64,000 nt of DNA from Treponema sp. (GTDB taxonomy: Bacteria; Spirochaetota; Spirochaetia; Treponematales; Treponemataceae), in the NCBI GenBank assembly GCA_017938365.1, contig JAGBBT010000109.1, positions 33,204 through 97,203 of the forward strand. The letters run 5' to 3'. Below are positions 26,180-34,388 of this stretch, in pieces (the stretch's first letter is position 1; every line of letters begins with the position of its first letter). A program made the position numbers and the translations under genes. The notes beneath the pieces were generated by a model, which saw nothing but the letters and a program-made list of their open reading frames with translations, was not told the origin of the DNA and made no database searches.

Positions 26180-27803
26180 ATCCACCTATAAATTCCCTTA
26201 CAATAGATTGTTTTGGAATATAGTTTTCAGGAATCTCATTAAAATTATCTAAAAATCTAAGTAATCTACAAGCTTCTGAATATTCCTCTTGTTCTGGAGT
26301 AACAGATCTAAGTAATGGGGTTGCATAAACCTTTAATACAGGAAGTTCATAGTCCAAAGCTGTGTTTAGAACAGCATCAGCATTATTTTGGAATGGGAAT
26401 ATATGTAGTCGTTCTCCTTTTTGTACGCTTTCCCACATACCAATTGTTTCAGCTGCTGGCTTTCCTCTGAATTTAGAATCTCTTACAATTCTTCTAATGA
26501 GACGATTATCACTTGTTGGAATTCTGTTATGATCATCAAGATTTAACTGAGTTAAAGCTGATAAATATATCTTGAATTTAAATTTAGAATCTACATATGG
26601 AGTTAGTTTATCATTTAGTCCGTGAATTCCTTCCATGATAAGAATGTCATTTTTGTTTAATGTCATTTTGTTTCCTGTATAATACCTTTGACCTAAATCA
26701 AAATTGTAGGAAGGAATTTCAACTTCTTTTCCGTCAAATAAATCGTTTAGATTTTGGTTTATTAACTGAATATCAAGAGCTTCTAAACATTCGTAATCAT
26801 AATTTCCATTTTCATCTTTCGGATTTTTATCTCTACCAACATAGTAACAATCAAGACTAATAATTTTGGGATTATAACCTAAAGCTTGTAATTGTAATGC
26901 AAGTTTTTTTGCTGAGGTAGTTTTTCCTGAAGAAGACGGACCTGCGATTAATACAACTTTAATATTCTGACGCTCATGAATTTGATGAGCAACTTTTGCG
27001 TAATTTTGAGCTTGGAATGTTTCAGCAATGTCAATAAAATCATTGATTTTTCCGTTTATTATCATCTGATTTAGGGATGCAGAAGATGTAACATTTATTC
27101 TTTTTCCCCATTGTTTATAGTTTTTATAAATTTCAAATATTTTTGGATTATCAGAGAAGTTTGTTAATTTTGAATGATCTTGATGAGTAGGGAATCTTAG
27201 TAGGAAACCATCATCATAAGGTTTTAATTCAAAGACTTTTAGTATTCCTGTGCTTTGAGTTAATGGACCAAAGTACAAATCAGAAAAATCACCCATTGTA
27301 TTTACTTGAAGTTTTGGAGGACATTTTAAGGTGAGTTGTTTTCTCGTTTCAAAAAGTCCATTTTCTTCTAGTAAACTACACGCATCAGCATATGATATAT
27401 ATGAATCTGAAATTTTGAAATCCTTTTCAATGTAGGATTTCATTAGGTTTTCTAAAGAAGCAATATCTTCTTTTGTAACTTTTTTATCATCTATAGTGTA
27501 ATAATATCCGTATCCTAAACTATGACCTACTAAAAGTCTTGTATTTGGAAATAGTTTTCTTGCACTTGCAGCAAGAACAAAACATAACGATCGTCTGTAA
27601 ATTGCAGAACCGTCTTTAGTGTTTAAAAAAACGGGTTTAATAATTGCATTAATGTCAATTTTGGCAGAGAGTGAAACAATTTGATTGTTTACCTTTAGAG
27701 CGATAATTTCATCTTTGCAATCTTTAAAATGTGAAAGAAGTTCATAACCATAAATATCTGAGTTAAAAATAAATTCTTTATCTAATATTCTTAATTTAAT
27801 CAT
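26163..27803 (-). CDS. Nucleoside (uridine-like) kinase with N-terminal TGS/ThrRS-like region
   Basis: A 546-residue protein. The N-terminal third resembles the TGS and editing regions of threonyl-tRNA synthetase (LIKLRILDKEFIF, then HSLGYGYYYTIDDKKVT). The C-terminal half is a P-loop nucleoside kinase with IAGPSSSGKTTSAKKLA (about 283-299), ISLDCYYVGRDKNP, LEALDIQLINQNL, IPSYNFDLGQR and MEGIHGLND. Such fusions are usually annotated uridine or nucleoside kinase; the substrate is inferred. The ATG at 27803 is preferred over the upstream in-frame ATG at 27839, because the latter precedes the promoter found here. It is transcribed opposite to the flagellar genes. Confidence 0.85.
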   Translation of the reverse strand: MIKLRILDKEFIFNSDIYGYELLSHFKDCKDEIIALKVNNQIVSLSAKIDINAIIKPVFLNTKDGSAIYRRSLCFVLAASARKLFPNTRLLVGHSLGYGYYYTIDDKKVTKEDIASLENLMKSYIEKDFKISDSYISYADACSLLEENGLFETRKQLTLKCPPKLQVNTMGDFSDLYFGPLTQSTGILKVFELKPYDDGFLLRFPTHQDHSKLTNFSDNPKIFEIYKNYKQWGKRINVTSSASLNQMIINGKINDFIDIAETFQAQNYAKVAHQIHERQNIKVVLIAGPSSSGKTTSAKKLALQLQALGYNPKIISLDCYYVGRDKNPKDENGNYDYECLEALDIQLINQNLNDLFDGKEVEIPSYNFDLGQRYYTGNKMTLNKNDILIMEGIHGLNDKLTPYVDSKFKFKIYLSALTQLNLDDHNRIPTSDNRLIRRIVRDSKFRGKPAAETIGMWESVQKGERLHIFPFQNNADAVLNTALDYELPVLKVYATPLLRSVTPEQEEYSEACRLLRFLDNFNEIPENYIPKQSIVREFIGGSSFHY

Positions 27804-27810
27804 AAGTAAG

Positions 27811-27839
27811 ATTATAAAGCATAAATAACGGTAATTCAA
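27811..27839 (-). promoter_or_regulatory. Sigma-70-type promoter of the nucleoside kinase
   Basis: Read on the minus strand: TTGAAT (27839-27834), a 17-base spacer and TATAAT (27816-27811), then 7 bases to the ATG at 27803. No SD lies before the ATG, so transcription probably starts at or within a base or two of the start codon. Confidence 0.7.
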
Positions 27840-27890
27840 ATAATGTTATAAAAATATTTATAAAAAGTATACAAAAAACTAGTAATAATT

Positions 27891-27920
27891 TTGATTTTAC
27901 AGTATATTATATACTATACA
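27891..27920 (+). promoter_or_regulatory. Promoter region with palindrome before the Y-family polymerase
   Basis: TTGATT (27891-27896), an 18-base spacer and TATACA (27915-27920) form a plausible promoter. The spacer holds the palindrome AGTATAT-T-ATATACT (27901-27915), reaching the -10, a reasonable position for a repressor. A regulator cannot be named from sequence. Confidence 0.45.
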
Positions 27921-27935
27921 AATAGGTGGTTTTGT

Positions 27936-29297
27936 ATGGATAGAACTTATATTGCTGTAGATCTAAAATCATTTTATGCTTCTGTAGAATGTGTAGAACG
28001 AGGTTTAAATCCTCTTACAACAAATTTAGTTGTTGCAGATAACTCCCGTTCAAGTAAAACTATATGTCTTGCAGTTTCTCCGTCATTAAAAAAATATGGA
28101 CTTTCTGGTCGTAGTCGGTTATTTGAAGTTGAAAGCAAAGCTCGGGAAATAAAGCGTATAACAGGAAAATCATTAGAATATATAATAGCCATTCCAAGAA
28201 TGTCTTTGTATATAGAATACTCTTCCAGAATTTATGAAATATATTTAAAATATTTTAGTCCTGAAGATATCCATGTTTATAGTATTGATGAAGTTTTTAT
28301 AGATGTTACTAGTTATTTAGTTTTATATAAAATTTCCGCTTATAAATTAGCACAGTTGATAACAAATTCTATCTTTGAAAAAACGATGATTACGGCTACA
28401 GTTGGAATTGCTCCAAATTTATATCTTTCTAAAATTGCTATGGATATAGAAGCAAAACATATTAGTCCAGATAAAAATGGTTGTTGTATTGCAGAATTAA
28501 ACGATCTTTTGTTTAGAAAAAAGTTCTGGAATCATAAACCTTTAACAGATTTTTGGAGAATCGGAAAAGGAATAGAAAAAAAACTTAATAAAAACGGATT
28601 GTTTACATTAGGAGATATTGCAAGATGTTCTCTTATTTCAGAAAGTTTTTTGTATAAGATTTTTGGAAAGGATGCAGAAGTATTAATCGATCATGCTTGG
28701 GGATATGAACCCTGTTCCATTAAAGATATTAAATCTTATAAATCAAAGCAAAAAGGCATGGGCTCAGGACAGGTATTACATTCCCCTTATACATATGAAA
28801 AAGCTGAAATAATTGTTAGAGAAATGACAGAAAGTTTAATAATTGAATTAGTTCGTAAGAATTATTTAACTAATTCAATAACACTTATAGTTGGATATGA
28901 TGTTGAATTTTCTGAGTTTTACACTGGAGATACAATTGTTGATTTTTATGGTAGAACATTGCCAAAACCTGCACATGGAACAATAAAACTAAATTGTTAT
29001 ACTTCCTTGATGAGTAAGATACTTCCTTCTGTTTTAGAACTTTATAAGCAAATTGTAAATAAAGACTTGTTAATAAGAAGAATTAATTTACAGGCAAATA
29101 ATATCGTAAATACTATTTCTGAAGAATTATCTCTTTTTGATGACATTGAAAAAATAAAAAAAGAAAAAAAATTACAACAGGCATTTATTCAAATAGAAGA
29201 TAAATATGGAAAAAATTCTTTGTTAAAAGGTACAAATCTTTTAAAGGAATCAACCATGAAACAAAGAAACATGCAAATAGGAGGACATAAAGCATAA
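27936..29297 (+). CDS. Y-family DNA polymerase (UmuC/DinB-like)
   Basis: A translesion polymerase of 453 residues. The palm motifs carry the metal ligands: YIAVDLKSFYASVECVE (about 5-21) and YSIDEVFIDVT (about 115-125). The block TTNLVVADNSRSSKTICLAV and the helix-hairpin region FWRIGKGIEKKLNKNGLFTLGD are typical of the Firmicutes UvrX/DinB-type enzymes that are paired with YolD genes. An upstream in-frame ATG (27891) adds 15 residues, but AGGTGG (27924-27929) supports 27936. A YolD-like gene follows 3 bases later. The C-terminal tail after the little finger is Lys-rich and may hold a clamp-binding segment. Confidence 0.9.
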   Translation: MDRTYIAVDLKSFYASVECVERGLNPLTTNLVVADNSRSSKTICLAVSPSLKKYGLSGRSRLFEVESKAREIKRITGKSLEYIIAIPRMSLYIEYSSRIYEIYLKYFSPEDIHVYSIDEVFIDVTSYLVLYKISAYKLAQLITNSIFEKTMITATVGIAPNLYLSKIAMDIEAKHISPDKNGCCIAELNDLLFRKKFWNHKPLTDFWRIGKGIEKKLNKNGLFTLGDIARCSLISESFLYKIFGKDAEVLIDHAWGYEPCSIKDIKSYKSKQKGMGSGQVLHSPYTYEKAEIIVREMTESLIIELVRKNYLTNSITLIVGYDVEFSEFYTGDTIVDFYGRTLPKPAHGTIKLNCYTSLMSKILPSVLELYKQIVNKDLLIRRINLQANNIVNTISEELSLFDDIEKIKKEKKLQQAFIQIEDKYGKNSLLKGTNLLKESTMKQRNMQIGGHKA

Positions 29298-29300
29298 AAT

Positions 29301-29546
29301 ATGGAACATACAAAGTCAGATTATCAAGATATAATTAATATAAAATGGCCTCAACAAAAAGAAAGTCGAATAAGGATGAATGTAAAAGAAAGAGCAAAAA
29401 TATTTTTATCATTTTCTGCCCTAAAAGGCTATGAGGAAGCTTTAAATGAAAAAAATATCGCACATCTATCCACTGTATTAGCCGATAAAATTGATTCTAA
29501 GTTTGTTGATACAAGGCTTGTAACTAATAAAACCTCTGATGAATAA
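29301..29546 (+). CDS. YolD-like protein
   Basis: An 81-residue protein. The blocks YQDIINIKWP, MNVKERAKIFLSFSALKGYEEAL and the helical continuation match the YolD-like pattern seen in clostridia (IINLPHH..., RPxMxxxDRAAQFxPFAALxGY). YolD-like proteins are typically encoded next to Y-family polymerases and are thought to act with them in SOS or translesion repair; the mechanism is not settled. It begins 3 bases after the polymerase stop. The only SD-like sequence (AGGAGGA, 29279-29285) is rather far, 15 bases from the ATG. Assignment comes from motif recall and neighbourhood. Confidence 0.75.
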   Translation: MEHTKSDYQDIINIKWPQQKESRIRMNVKERAKIFLSFSALKGYEEALNEKNIAHLSTVLADKIDSKFVDTRLVTNKTSDE

Positions 29547-29571
29547 CAAATCAAATTAATAAACGACACTA

Positions 29572-32160
29572 TTATTCATACAATGAGTTTAACAATCTAT
29601 AAAGAATATTAACTTTTTCTTTTTGTTCTATGGATAAATTGTTTGTTGTTTCGTCGATTAGGCTTTCTAGACTTGCTAAACTTTCATTTAGGGCTGTAGA
29701 AAATCCTCTGCTGACTTTAAACCAATAATTTCCATGACTATCTGTAAATAATGTTATAAAACCAAATTCTCTTTTTTTAGACTTTGCCATTGTAATTTTC
29801 ATTACATATTGAAGTGAATTAATTAGGAGTGAATTTTGCTCTTCTGTACCAGTTTGTACATTAAATCCTCTTGGCCAGTCGTTTTCTTTTACAGGTGTTA
29901 AGTTAAAATTTTTTACAACTTTATAAATGAGTTCAACTTTTTCCCCATCAAGGAGTGTGCCACCTTTTAAAATAATTTTTCCCTTTAATCCAGCGACAGT
30001 TGCGAGCCGATTATTGTCGGTTTCTGCTAAAAGAGCAGTTTTGAATTTTTCTATAGGAAGTTGAACAACTTTTTTTCCTTTTACTTTAATAATATCAAAG
30101 GATTCTCCACCTAAAAATACTGTAAATTCGTCTTTTTTCTTTTTTTCGAATTTTCCGCCAAATCTAGAATCATCTTTTCCTAGTTTATTTTTTTGTTCTC
30201 TAAAAGTAGAACCTTTATATTCAATGTTTCCTGTTAAAGAACGTCCTTTTTTTCCTCTTACAGCTTGTAATTTGCTCTCTAAGGTTGCATCAATTTTTGA
30301 AAGAAGATTTTTAGTTAATGGACTAACACTCATTGCAAACATTCTGCTTGTTCTAACAATTTCTCCTGCAACAATGAATAATGGATCTGTTCTGAACATT
30401 CCGCTACCAGGATGAATTGAAATATGGTCGGCTGTTAAAGATCTATAGTTTTCGCGACCTTCTCTTATACATACAAATTGAATCATTCCACAGGCAATGC
30501 AGCAAAGATAGTTATCCATTGAGCCACCTCCTGTAATTGGAATGCCCAAGGCATTTATTTCTTCTTCTAACTGTATTTTTATGCTTGAAATTTCAGACAT
30601 AACTCTTTCATCTAGAAAATTATTCTGGCAAAACCTTTTTTTATTCTTCATTGATTGATATCTTCTGAATAATTTTACATAAGCTACAAAATCACCTTGA
30701 ATATCTCTAAATGCGTGGTGAGCAGCACGAGCATCCATTTCTTGACCTTGAGGAAGGACAAAGGGACTTTGTGTACTTAAAAATGCTGTTGCAATAATTA
30801 CTTCTTCGAGGACATCAGGATATTTTAAAATTGATTCCACTAGAATTCTTGCAACTCGAGGTTCTAAAGGAAACTCAACCATAAGTTTTCCAATAGTAGA
30901 TAATGTTCTATCAGTATTTAGTGCTTTTAATAGGTTTAAAGTTTCTATAGCTCCTAAAATATTTTCTTGTTCTGGTTTTGAAATAAAATCAAATTTTTCA
31001 AATTCCTGAATTCCAAGTTCTGCCATTCTCAGTAGAACTTCACTTAAATCGGTTCTAAAGATTTCTTCAGTTGTGTATTCTGGTCGTGTTTCAAAATCTT
31101 TTCGGCTATATAATCTGTAACAAGTTCCGGGACAAGTTCTTCCTGCTCGACCTTTTCTTTGATTCGAACTTGCTTTACTTACATAAGTTTCTTCTAGGCT
31201 AGATGTATAAGATTTAGGATTATAATAATTTAGTTTTGCTAGTCCTGAATCTATTACTGTTGTAATTCCATTTATAGTAACGGAAGTTTCTGCAATATTC
31301 GTAGAAATTACTACCTTTTTTTTCCCAAACGGTGCAGTATCAAATACTTTTTCTTGCTCTTCTTTTGGGAGTCGGCCATAAAGAGGAATTATGTGAATTT
31401 TTGAATGAAAAGATGAATATGTTAATCTTTGAACACAATCTTTTATAATTTTCTCTCCTGGTAAAAATACTAGAATATCTCCAGATTCTTTATTGTCTAA
31501 AACTCTATCGATTGTGGTTTCGATTTTAGCAAGAATGGCTTCAGATCCAGTTTCTGTTAAAGTTGTAGCTTTTACTGCTGGAGGGTCATACACAAGGGTT
31601 ACAGGAAATGTCTGTGTTTCAATTGTTACTATTGGACAGTTATTAAAATATTTAGAAAAAGCTTCTGCATTCATTGTTGCTGAAGAAACAATGACTTTGA
31701 ATTCTGGTCTTGCTATCAAAACTCTTTTTAATAACCCTAAAACAAAATCTATGTTAAGACTTCTTTCGTGAGCTTCATCTACCATAATAACAGAATATTT
31801 ACTAAGCCATGGATCTAATTTCATTTCTTGTAAAAGTATTCCATCTGTCATTATTTTAATTTTTGTAGAAGAATCTGTTTTGTCTTCAAATCTCATTTTA
31901 TAACCAACAAGACCTGGATAACTTGTGTTTAATTGTTTTGCAATAAATTCACTTACGCTTAACGCAGCTATTCTGCGAGGTTGTGTTACAGCAATTACTC
32001 CATTTTGAGAATAACCTGCTTCATGAAGAATAACTGGAATTTGAGTTGTCTTACCGCTTCCTGTTGGAGATTGTACTACAATAACTTGGTTTTTATTCAA
32101 TGAATCTAATATTAATTGTTTTTGTTCATATACAGGTAATTTTTTATAATCTATAGACAT
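29572..32160 (-). CDS. DEAH-box ATP-dependent helicase (HrpA/HrpB-like)
   Basis: An 862-residue superfamily 2 helicase. Motif I SPTGSGKTTQIP (about 30-41), motif Ia TQPRRIAALS, motif II VDEAHERSLNIDFVLG (about 126-141), motif III VSSATMNAEAFSKYF, motif V STNIAETSVTI and motif VI QRKGRAGRTCPGTCYRLYS are all intact. Helicase-associated and OB-fold regions follow. The size is nearer HrpB (about 820) than HrpA (about 1300), but the DEAH core resembles RNA helicases in general, so I leave the symbol blank. It overlaps the upstream capA-like gene by 10 bases and is thus in its operon. No terminator is obvious at the 3' end near 29560. Confidence 0.9.
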   Translation of the reverse strand: MSIDYKKLPVYEQKQLILDSLNKNQVIVVQSPTGSGKTTQIPVILHEAGYSQNGVIAVTQPRRIAALSVSEFIAKQLNTSYPGLVGYKMRFEDKTDSSTKIKIMTDGILLQEMKLDPWLSKYSVIMVDEAHERSLNIDFVLGLLKRVLIARPEFKVIVSSATMNAEAFSKYFNNCPIVTIETQTFPVTLVYDPPAVKATTLTETGSEAILAKIETTIDRVLDNKESGDILVFLPGEKIIKDCVQRLTYSSFHSKIHIIPLYGRLPKEEQEKVFDTAPFGKKKVVISTNIAETSVTINGITTVIDSGLAKLNYYNPKSYTSSLEETYVSKASSNQRKGRAGRTCPGTCYRLYSRKDFETRPEYTTEEIFRTDLSEVLLRMAELGIQEFEKFDFISKPEQENILGAIETLNLLKALNTDRTLSTIGKLMVEFPLEPRVARILVESILKYPDVLEEVIIATAFLSTQSPFVLPQGQEMDARAAHHAFRDIQGDFVAYVKLFRRYQSMKNKKRFCQNNFLDERVMSEISSIKIQLEEEINALGIPITGGGSMDNYLCCIACGMIQFVCIREGRENYRSLTADHISIHPGSGMFRTDPLFIVAGEIVRTSRMFAMSVSPLTKNLLSKIDATLESKLQAVRGKKGRSLTGNIEYKGSTFREQKNKLGKDDSRFGGKFEKKKKDEFTVFLGGESFDIIKVKGKKVVQLPIEKFKTALLAETDNNRLATVAGLKGKIILKGGTLLDGEKVELIYKVVKNFNLTPVKENDWPRGFNVQTGTEEQNSLLINSLQYVMKITMAKSKKREFGFITLFTDSHGNYWFKVSRGFSTALNESLASLESLIDETTNNLSIEQKEKVNILYRLLNSLYE

Positions 32161-33329
32161 TTTGATTTTCCTTTTATTGAGTCAAATATTTTTTTTCGTT
32201 CAATGATATATTCTGCCCATTTTGTCAGTCCTGATCTATTTAAGCAATGGAATAAATCGTTATCTACACTTTTTATTACAAATTGACCATTGGGCATAAT
32301 ATATGTTGTTATGAAATATGGTTCAACTGATTTTATTGTAATGTTACTTTTTGAAATGTTATTTTCTGTGATGGTGTTTTTTTTGATTTTCACTTTAATA
32401 AGAACTCCATCTCCAGTATTGTCTCTTTCTGTATGTTTTTTGTATAAGGATGGGGCAGTTCTTTGTCCCGAAATTGTATTTCCGTTGGCATACATAATAA
32501 GAGATTGTTTGTTGTTTGTGTTTATAATTTCCCAAGGTTTAGTAATATGAGGATGATTAGCCCAAATTACATCAACTCCGTATTTTTCAATTAAATTGTT
32601 ATAAAAGATTTTATGACTTTCTGTTATTTTGGATTTATATTCTTCTTCATCTGTATGAATTGACATAACAAAGAAATCATAGCTATTTTCATTTGTGATT
32701 TTTGTAAGTTGCTCAAAAAGTTTTGTTCGATATTTAGAGTTATTTGGATAATAATCAATATAGCTAGCATAATCTGGTCGGTTTAAGATTTCTGTGATAG
32801 CAATAAATAGAATCTTTATTCCGTTTTTTTCTATTATTTTAAAAGTTAAGTTATCATTACTTTTTTTTCTAAGCCCACAAGCCCAAATATTAGCTCTGTT
32901 ATTAAAATAATTTTCTGTAGACTTAATTCCTTCTAAATACCAATCGTTAGAATGATTATTTGCTAGAGAAAAGACATTAAAACCTGCTTTTATTGCTGAC
33001 TCTACATAAGGGGAATGCATATTAAATTGAGGGTAAGTACTCCATTCTTTTTTGTCGTTAACGGGAGCTTCTATATTTGCAAAAGCAAAGTCGCTAGATT
33101 TTGAAATGTGTAAAATGTCTTCCCAGATTTTATCAAAATTACCAACAGAATAATTATTTTTATGAGCCATTATATCGCCAGCAAATAACAAGGAAAGAGA
33201 AGATGATGAATATGTAACATTTGGTTTTTCTTCAACAATGACTGATTCTGTTTTTGTACTAGAACATGATGTAATGAAAAGAATTATTGAAAAAAAATAA
33301 ATTGTGCGGAGAGCACTTTTGAAAATCAT
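32151..33329 (-). CDS. CapA/PgsA-family lipoprotein
   Basis: A 392-residue lipoprotein; signal peptide with lipobox ending FITSC (Cys 22). The domain is the calcineurin-like PGA_cap/CapA fold: LLFAGDIMAHKNN (about 48-60), FAFANIEAPVND, GFNVFSLANNHSNDW (metal-binding AxNNHxxD), IHTDEEEY and VIWANHPHITKPWEII. Related proteins include poly-gamma-glutamate synthesis factors and metallophosphoesterase-like enzymes of unknown substrate. No other capsule genes are near, so capsule synthesis should not be assumed. It is divergent from the bactofilin gene, with overlapping promoters between them. Confidence 0.85.
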   Translation of the reverse strand: MIFKSALRTIYFFSIILFITSCSSTKTESVIVEEKPNVTYSSSSLSLLFAGDIMAHKNNYSVGNFDKIWEDILHISKSSDFAFANIEAPVNDKKEWSTYPQFNMHSPYVESAIKAGFNVFSLANNHSNDWYLEGIKSTENYFNNRANIWACGLRKKSNDNLTFKIIEKNGIKILFIAITEILNRPDYASYIDYYPNNSKYRTKLFEQLTKITNENSYDFFVMSIHTDEEEYKSKITESHKIFYNNLIEKYGVDVIWANHPHITKPWEIINTNNKQSLIMYANGNTISGQRTAPSLYKKHTERDNTGDGVLIKVKIKKNTITENNISKSNITIKSVEPYFITTYIMPNGQFVIKSVDNDLFHCLNRSGLTKWAEYIIERKKIFDSIKGKSKCL

Positions 33330-33335
33330 GGTTTT

Positions 33336-33363
33336 ATTATATTGAAATAAAAGTAAAATACAA
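33336..33363 (-). promoter_or_regulatory. Candidate promoter of the capA-like gene
   Basis: On the minus strand: TTGTAT (33363-33358), a 16-base spacer and TATAAT (33341-33336), 6 bases before the ATG at 33329; no SD. It overlaps the opposite-facing bactofilin promoter. Confidence 0.5.
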
Positions 33364-33370
33364 GTAAATT
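33342..33370 (+). promoter_or_regulatory. Candidate promoter of the bactofilin gene
   Basis: TTGAAA (33342-33347), a 17-base spacer and TAAATT (33365-33370, only 4 of 6 matches), 6 bases before the ATG at 33377. No SD precedes the gene, so initiation close to the ATG is plausible, but the -10 is weak. Confidence 0.4.
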
Positions 33371-33376
33371 AGATAT

Positions 33377-33736
33377 ATGTTTGACACAAAAGATACAGAC
33401 TTATTTGACCTTGAAGAAGAAGATTTTGATACTATTCTTGCTTCTGATATTGCTTTTCAAGGAAGTATAAAATTTACAAAACCTTTTATGATTAGAGGAA
33501 CTGTTAGCGGTTTGATTGATGCTAGTAGTGATTTAGTAATTGATACTGATGCTGTGGTTAATGCGGATATAAATGCAACAAGAGTTTTAGTTCGTGGAAG
33601 AGTTGAAGGAAACATAATAGGCCAGGATTTAGTGTTTGTTACTGCAACAGGCTCTGTTAATGGTGATATAACAGCAAAGCAAGTTGTTCTTGAACCAGGA
33701 TCAAGATTTAGTGGTAAATGTACAATGACACAATAA
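33377..33736 (+). CDS. Bactofilin family cytoskeletal protein
   Basis: A 119-residue bactofilin (polymer-forming, DUF583). The central right-handed beta-helix shows short hydrophobic repeats with Gly turns: IKFTKPFMIRGTVSGLIDAS, DAVVNADINATRVLVRGRVE and GNIIGQDLVFVTATGSVNGD. The acidic N-terminal tail (DTKDTDLFDLEEEDFDT) is variable. Bactofilins form filaments without nucleotide and act in cell shape and in localising wall enzymes, including in spirochaetes. It heads a run with a TPR protein (15 bases later) and mtaB. Confidence 0.92.
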   Translation: MFDTKDTDLFDLEEEDFDTILASDIAFQGSIKFTKPFMIRGTVSGLIDASSDLVIDTDAVVNADINATRVLVRGRVEGNIIGQDLVFVTATGSVNGDITAKQVVLEPGSRFSGKCTMTQ

Positions 33737-33751
33737 CAATAAGGTATAGAA

Positions 33752-34381
33752 ATGAATATGAAGAAGATTGTTTTAATTTTATCAGTTTTTTTTAGTTTTG
33801 CAGTAAATTTAATTGCTGAAGAACGAGCAGATGCTCTAGTTTTGTACAGAAATGGTAAGTATCCAGAAGCTATTGCTATTTGTGAGCAGGAAATAATAGA
33901 AAATCCTCAGAATATAGATTCTTATTGTGTTTTGTGTTGGAGCCTTGTTCGTAATAGACAATATGCAGAAGCTGAACAAAGATCTACTGATGCAAGAAAA
34001 ATTAATTCTAGTGATGTTAGATTGATAGAAATTCAGGCAGAAGCAAAATTTTACTTAGGAAAAAATCGTGAAGCTTTAGAATTGTTTGAGTATTATTTGG
34101 CAAATGTTCCTGCAAATGGTAGTAGAATTGGTAATGCCTTTTATTACATGGGTGAAATATATATTAGACAAGCAAAATATCAACATGCAGATATTTCATT
34201 TACTGCATCTGTGCATACAGAGCCATTAGTGGATTATTGGTGGACAAGATGTGGTTATGCAAGAGAAATGTGTGGAAGTTATGATTTGTCATTAAAAGCA
34301 TACGAAAAGGCTTTAGAATTAAACCCAGCTCAAGCCGATGCAGCAAGAGGCAAAGAAAGAGTTTTAGCAAAACTTCGTTAA
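33752..34381 (+). CDS. Exported TPR-repeat protein
   Basis: A 209-residue protein with a cleavable-looking signal peptide (MKKIVLILSVFFSFAVNLIA, then EE) and no lipobox Cys. The mature part is a set of tetratricopeptide repeats: ALVLYRNGKYPEAIAICEQE, REALELFEYYLANVP, ADISFTASVHTEPLVDYWWT and YDLSLKAYEKALELNPAQAD. It is probably a periplasmic adaptor. Placement between bactofilin and mtaB suggests co-transcription with the bactofilin. No specific partner can be read from sequence. Confidence 0.82.
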   Translation: MNMKKIVLILSVFFSFAVNLIAEERADALVLYRNGKYPEAIAICEQEIIENPQNIDSYCVLCWSLVRNRQYAEAEQRSTDARKINSSDVRLIEIQAEAKFYLGKNREALELFEYYLANVPANGSRIGNAFYYMGEIYIRQAKYQHADISFTASVHTEPLVDYWWTRCGYAREMCGSYDLSLKAYEKALELNPAQADAARGKERVLAKLR

Positions 34382-34388
34382 AATAATT

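Noticed and set aside
32151..33329. Capsule (poly-gamma-glutamate) locus
   Set aside because: Only the CapA-like gene is present; no capB, capC or capE homologue is nearby, and the family has wider roles.
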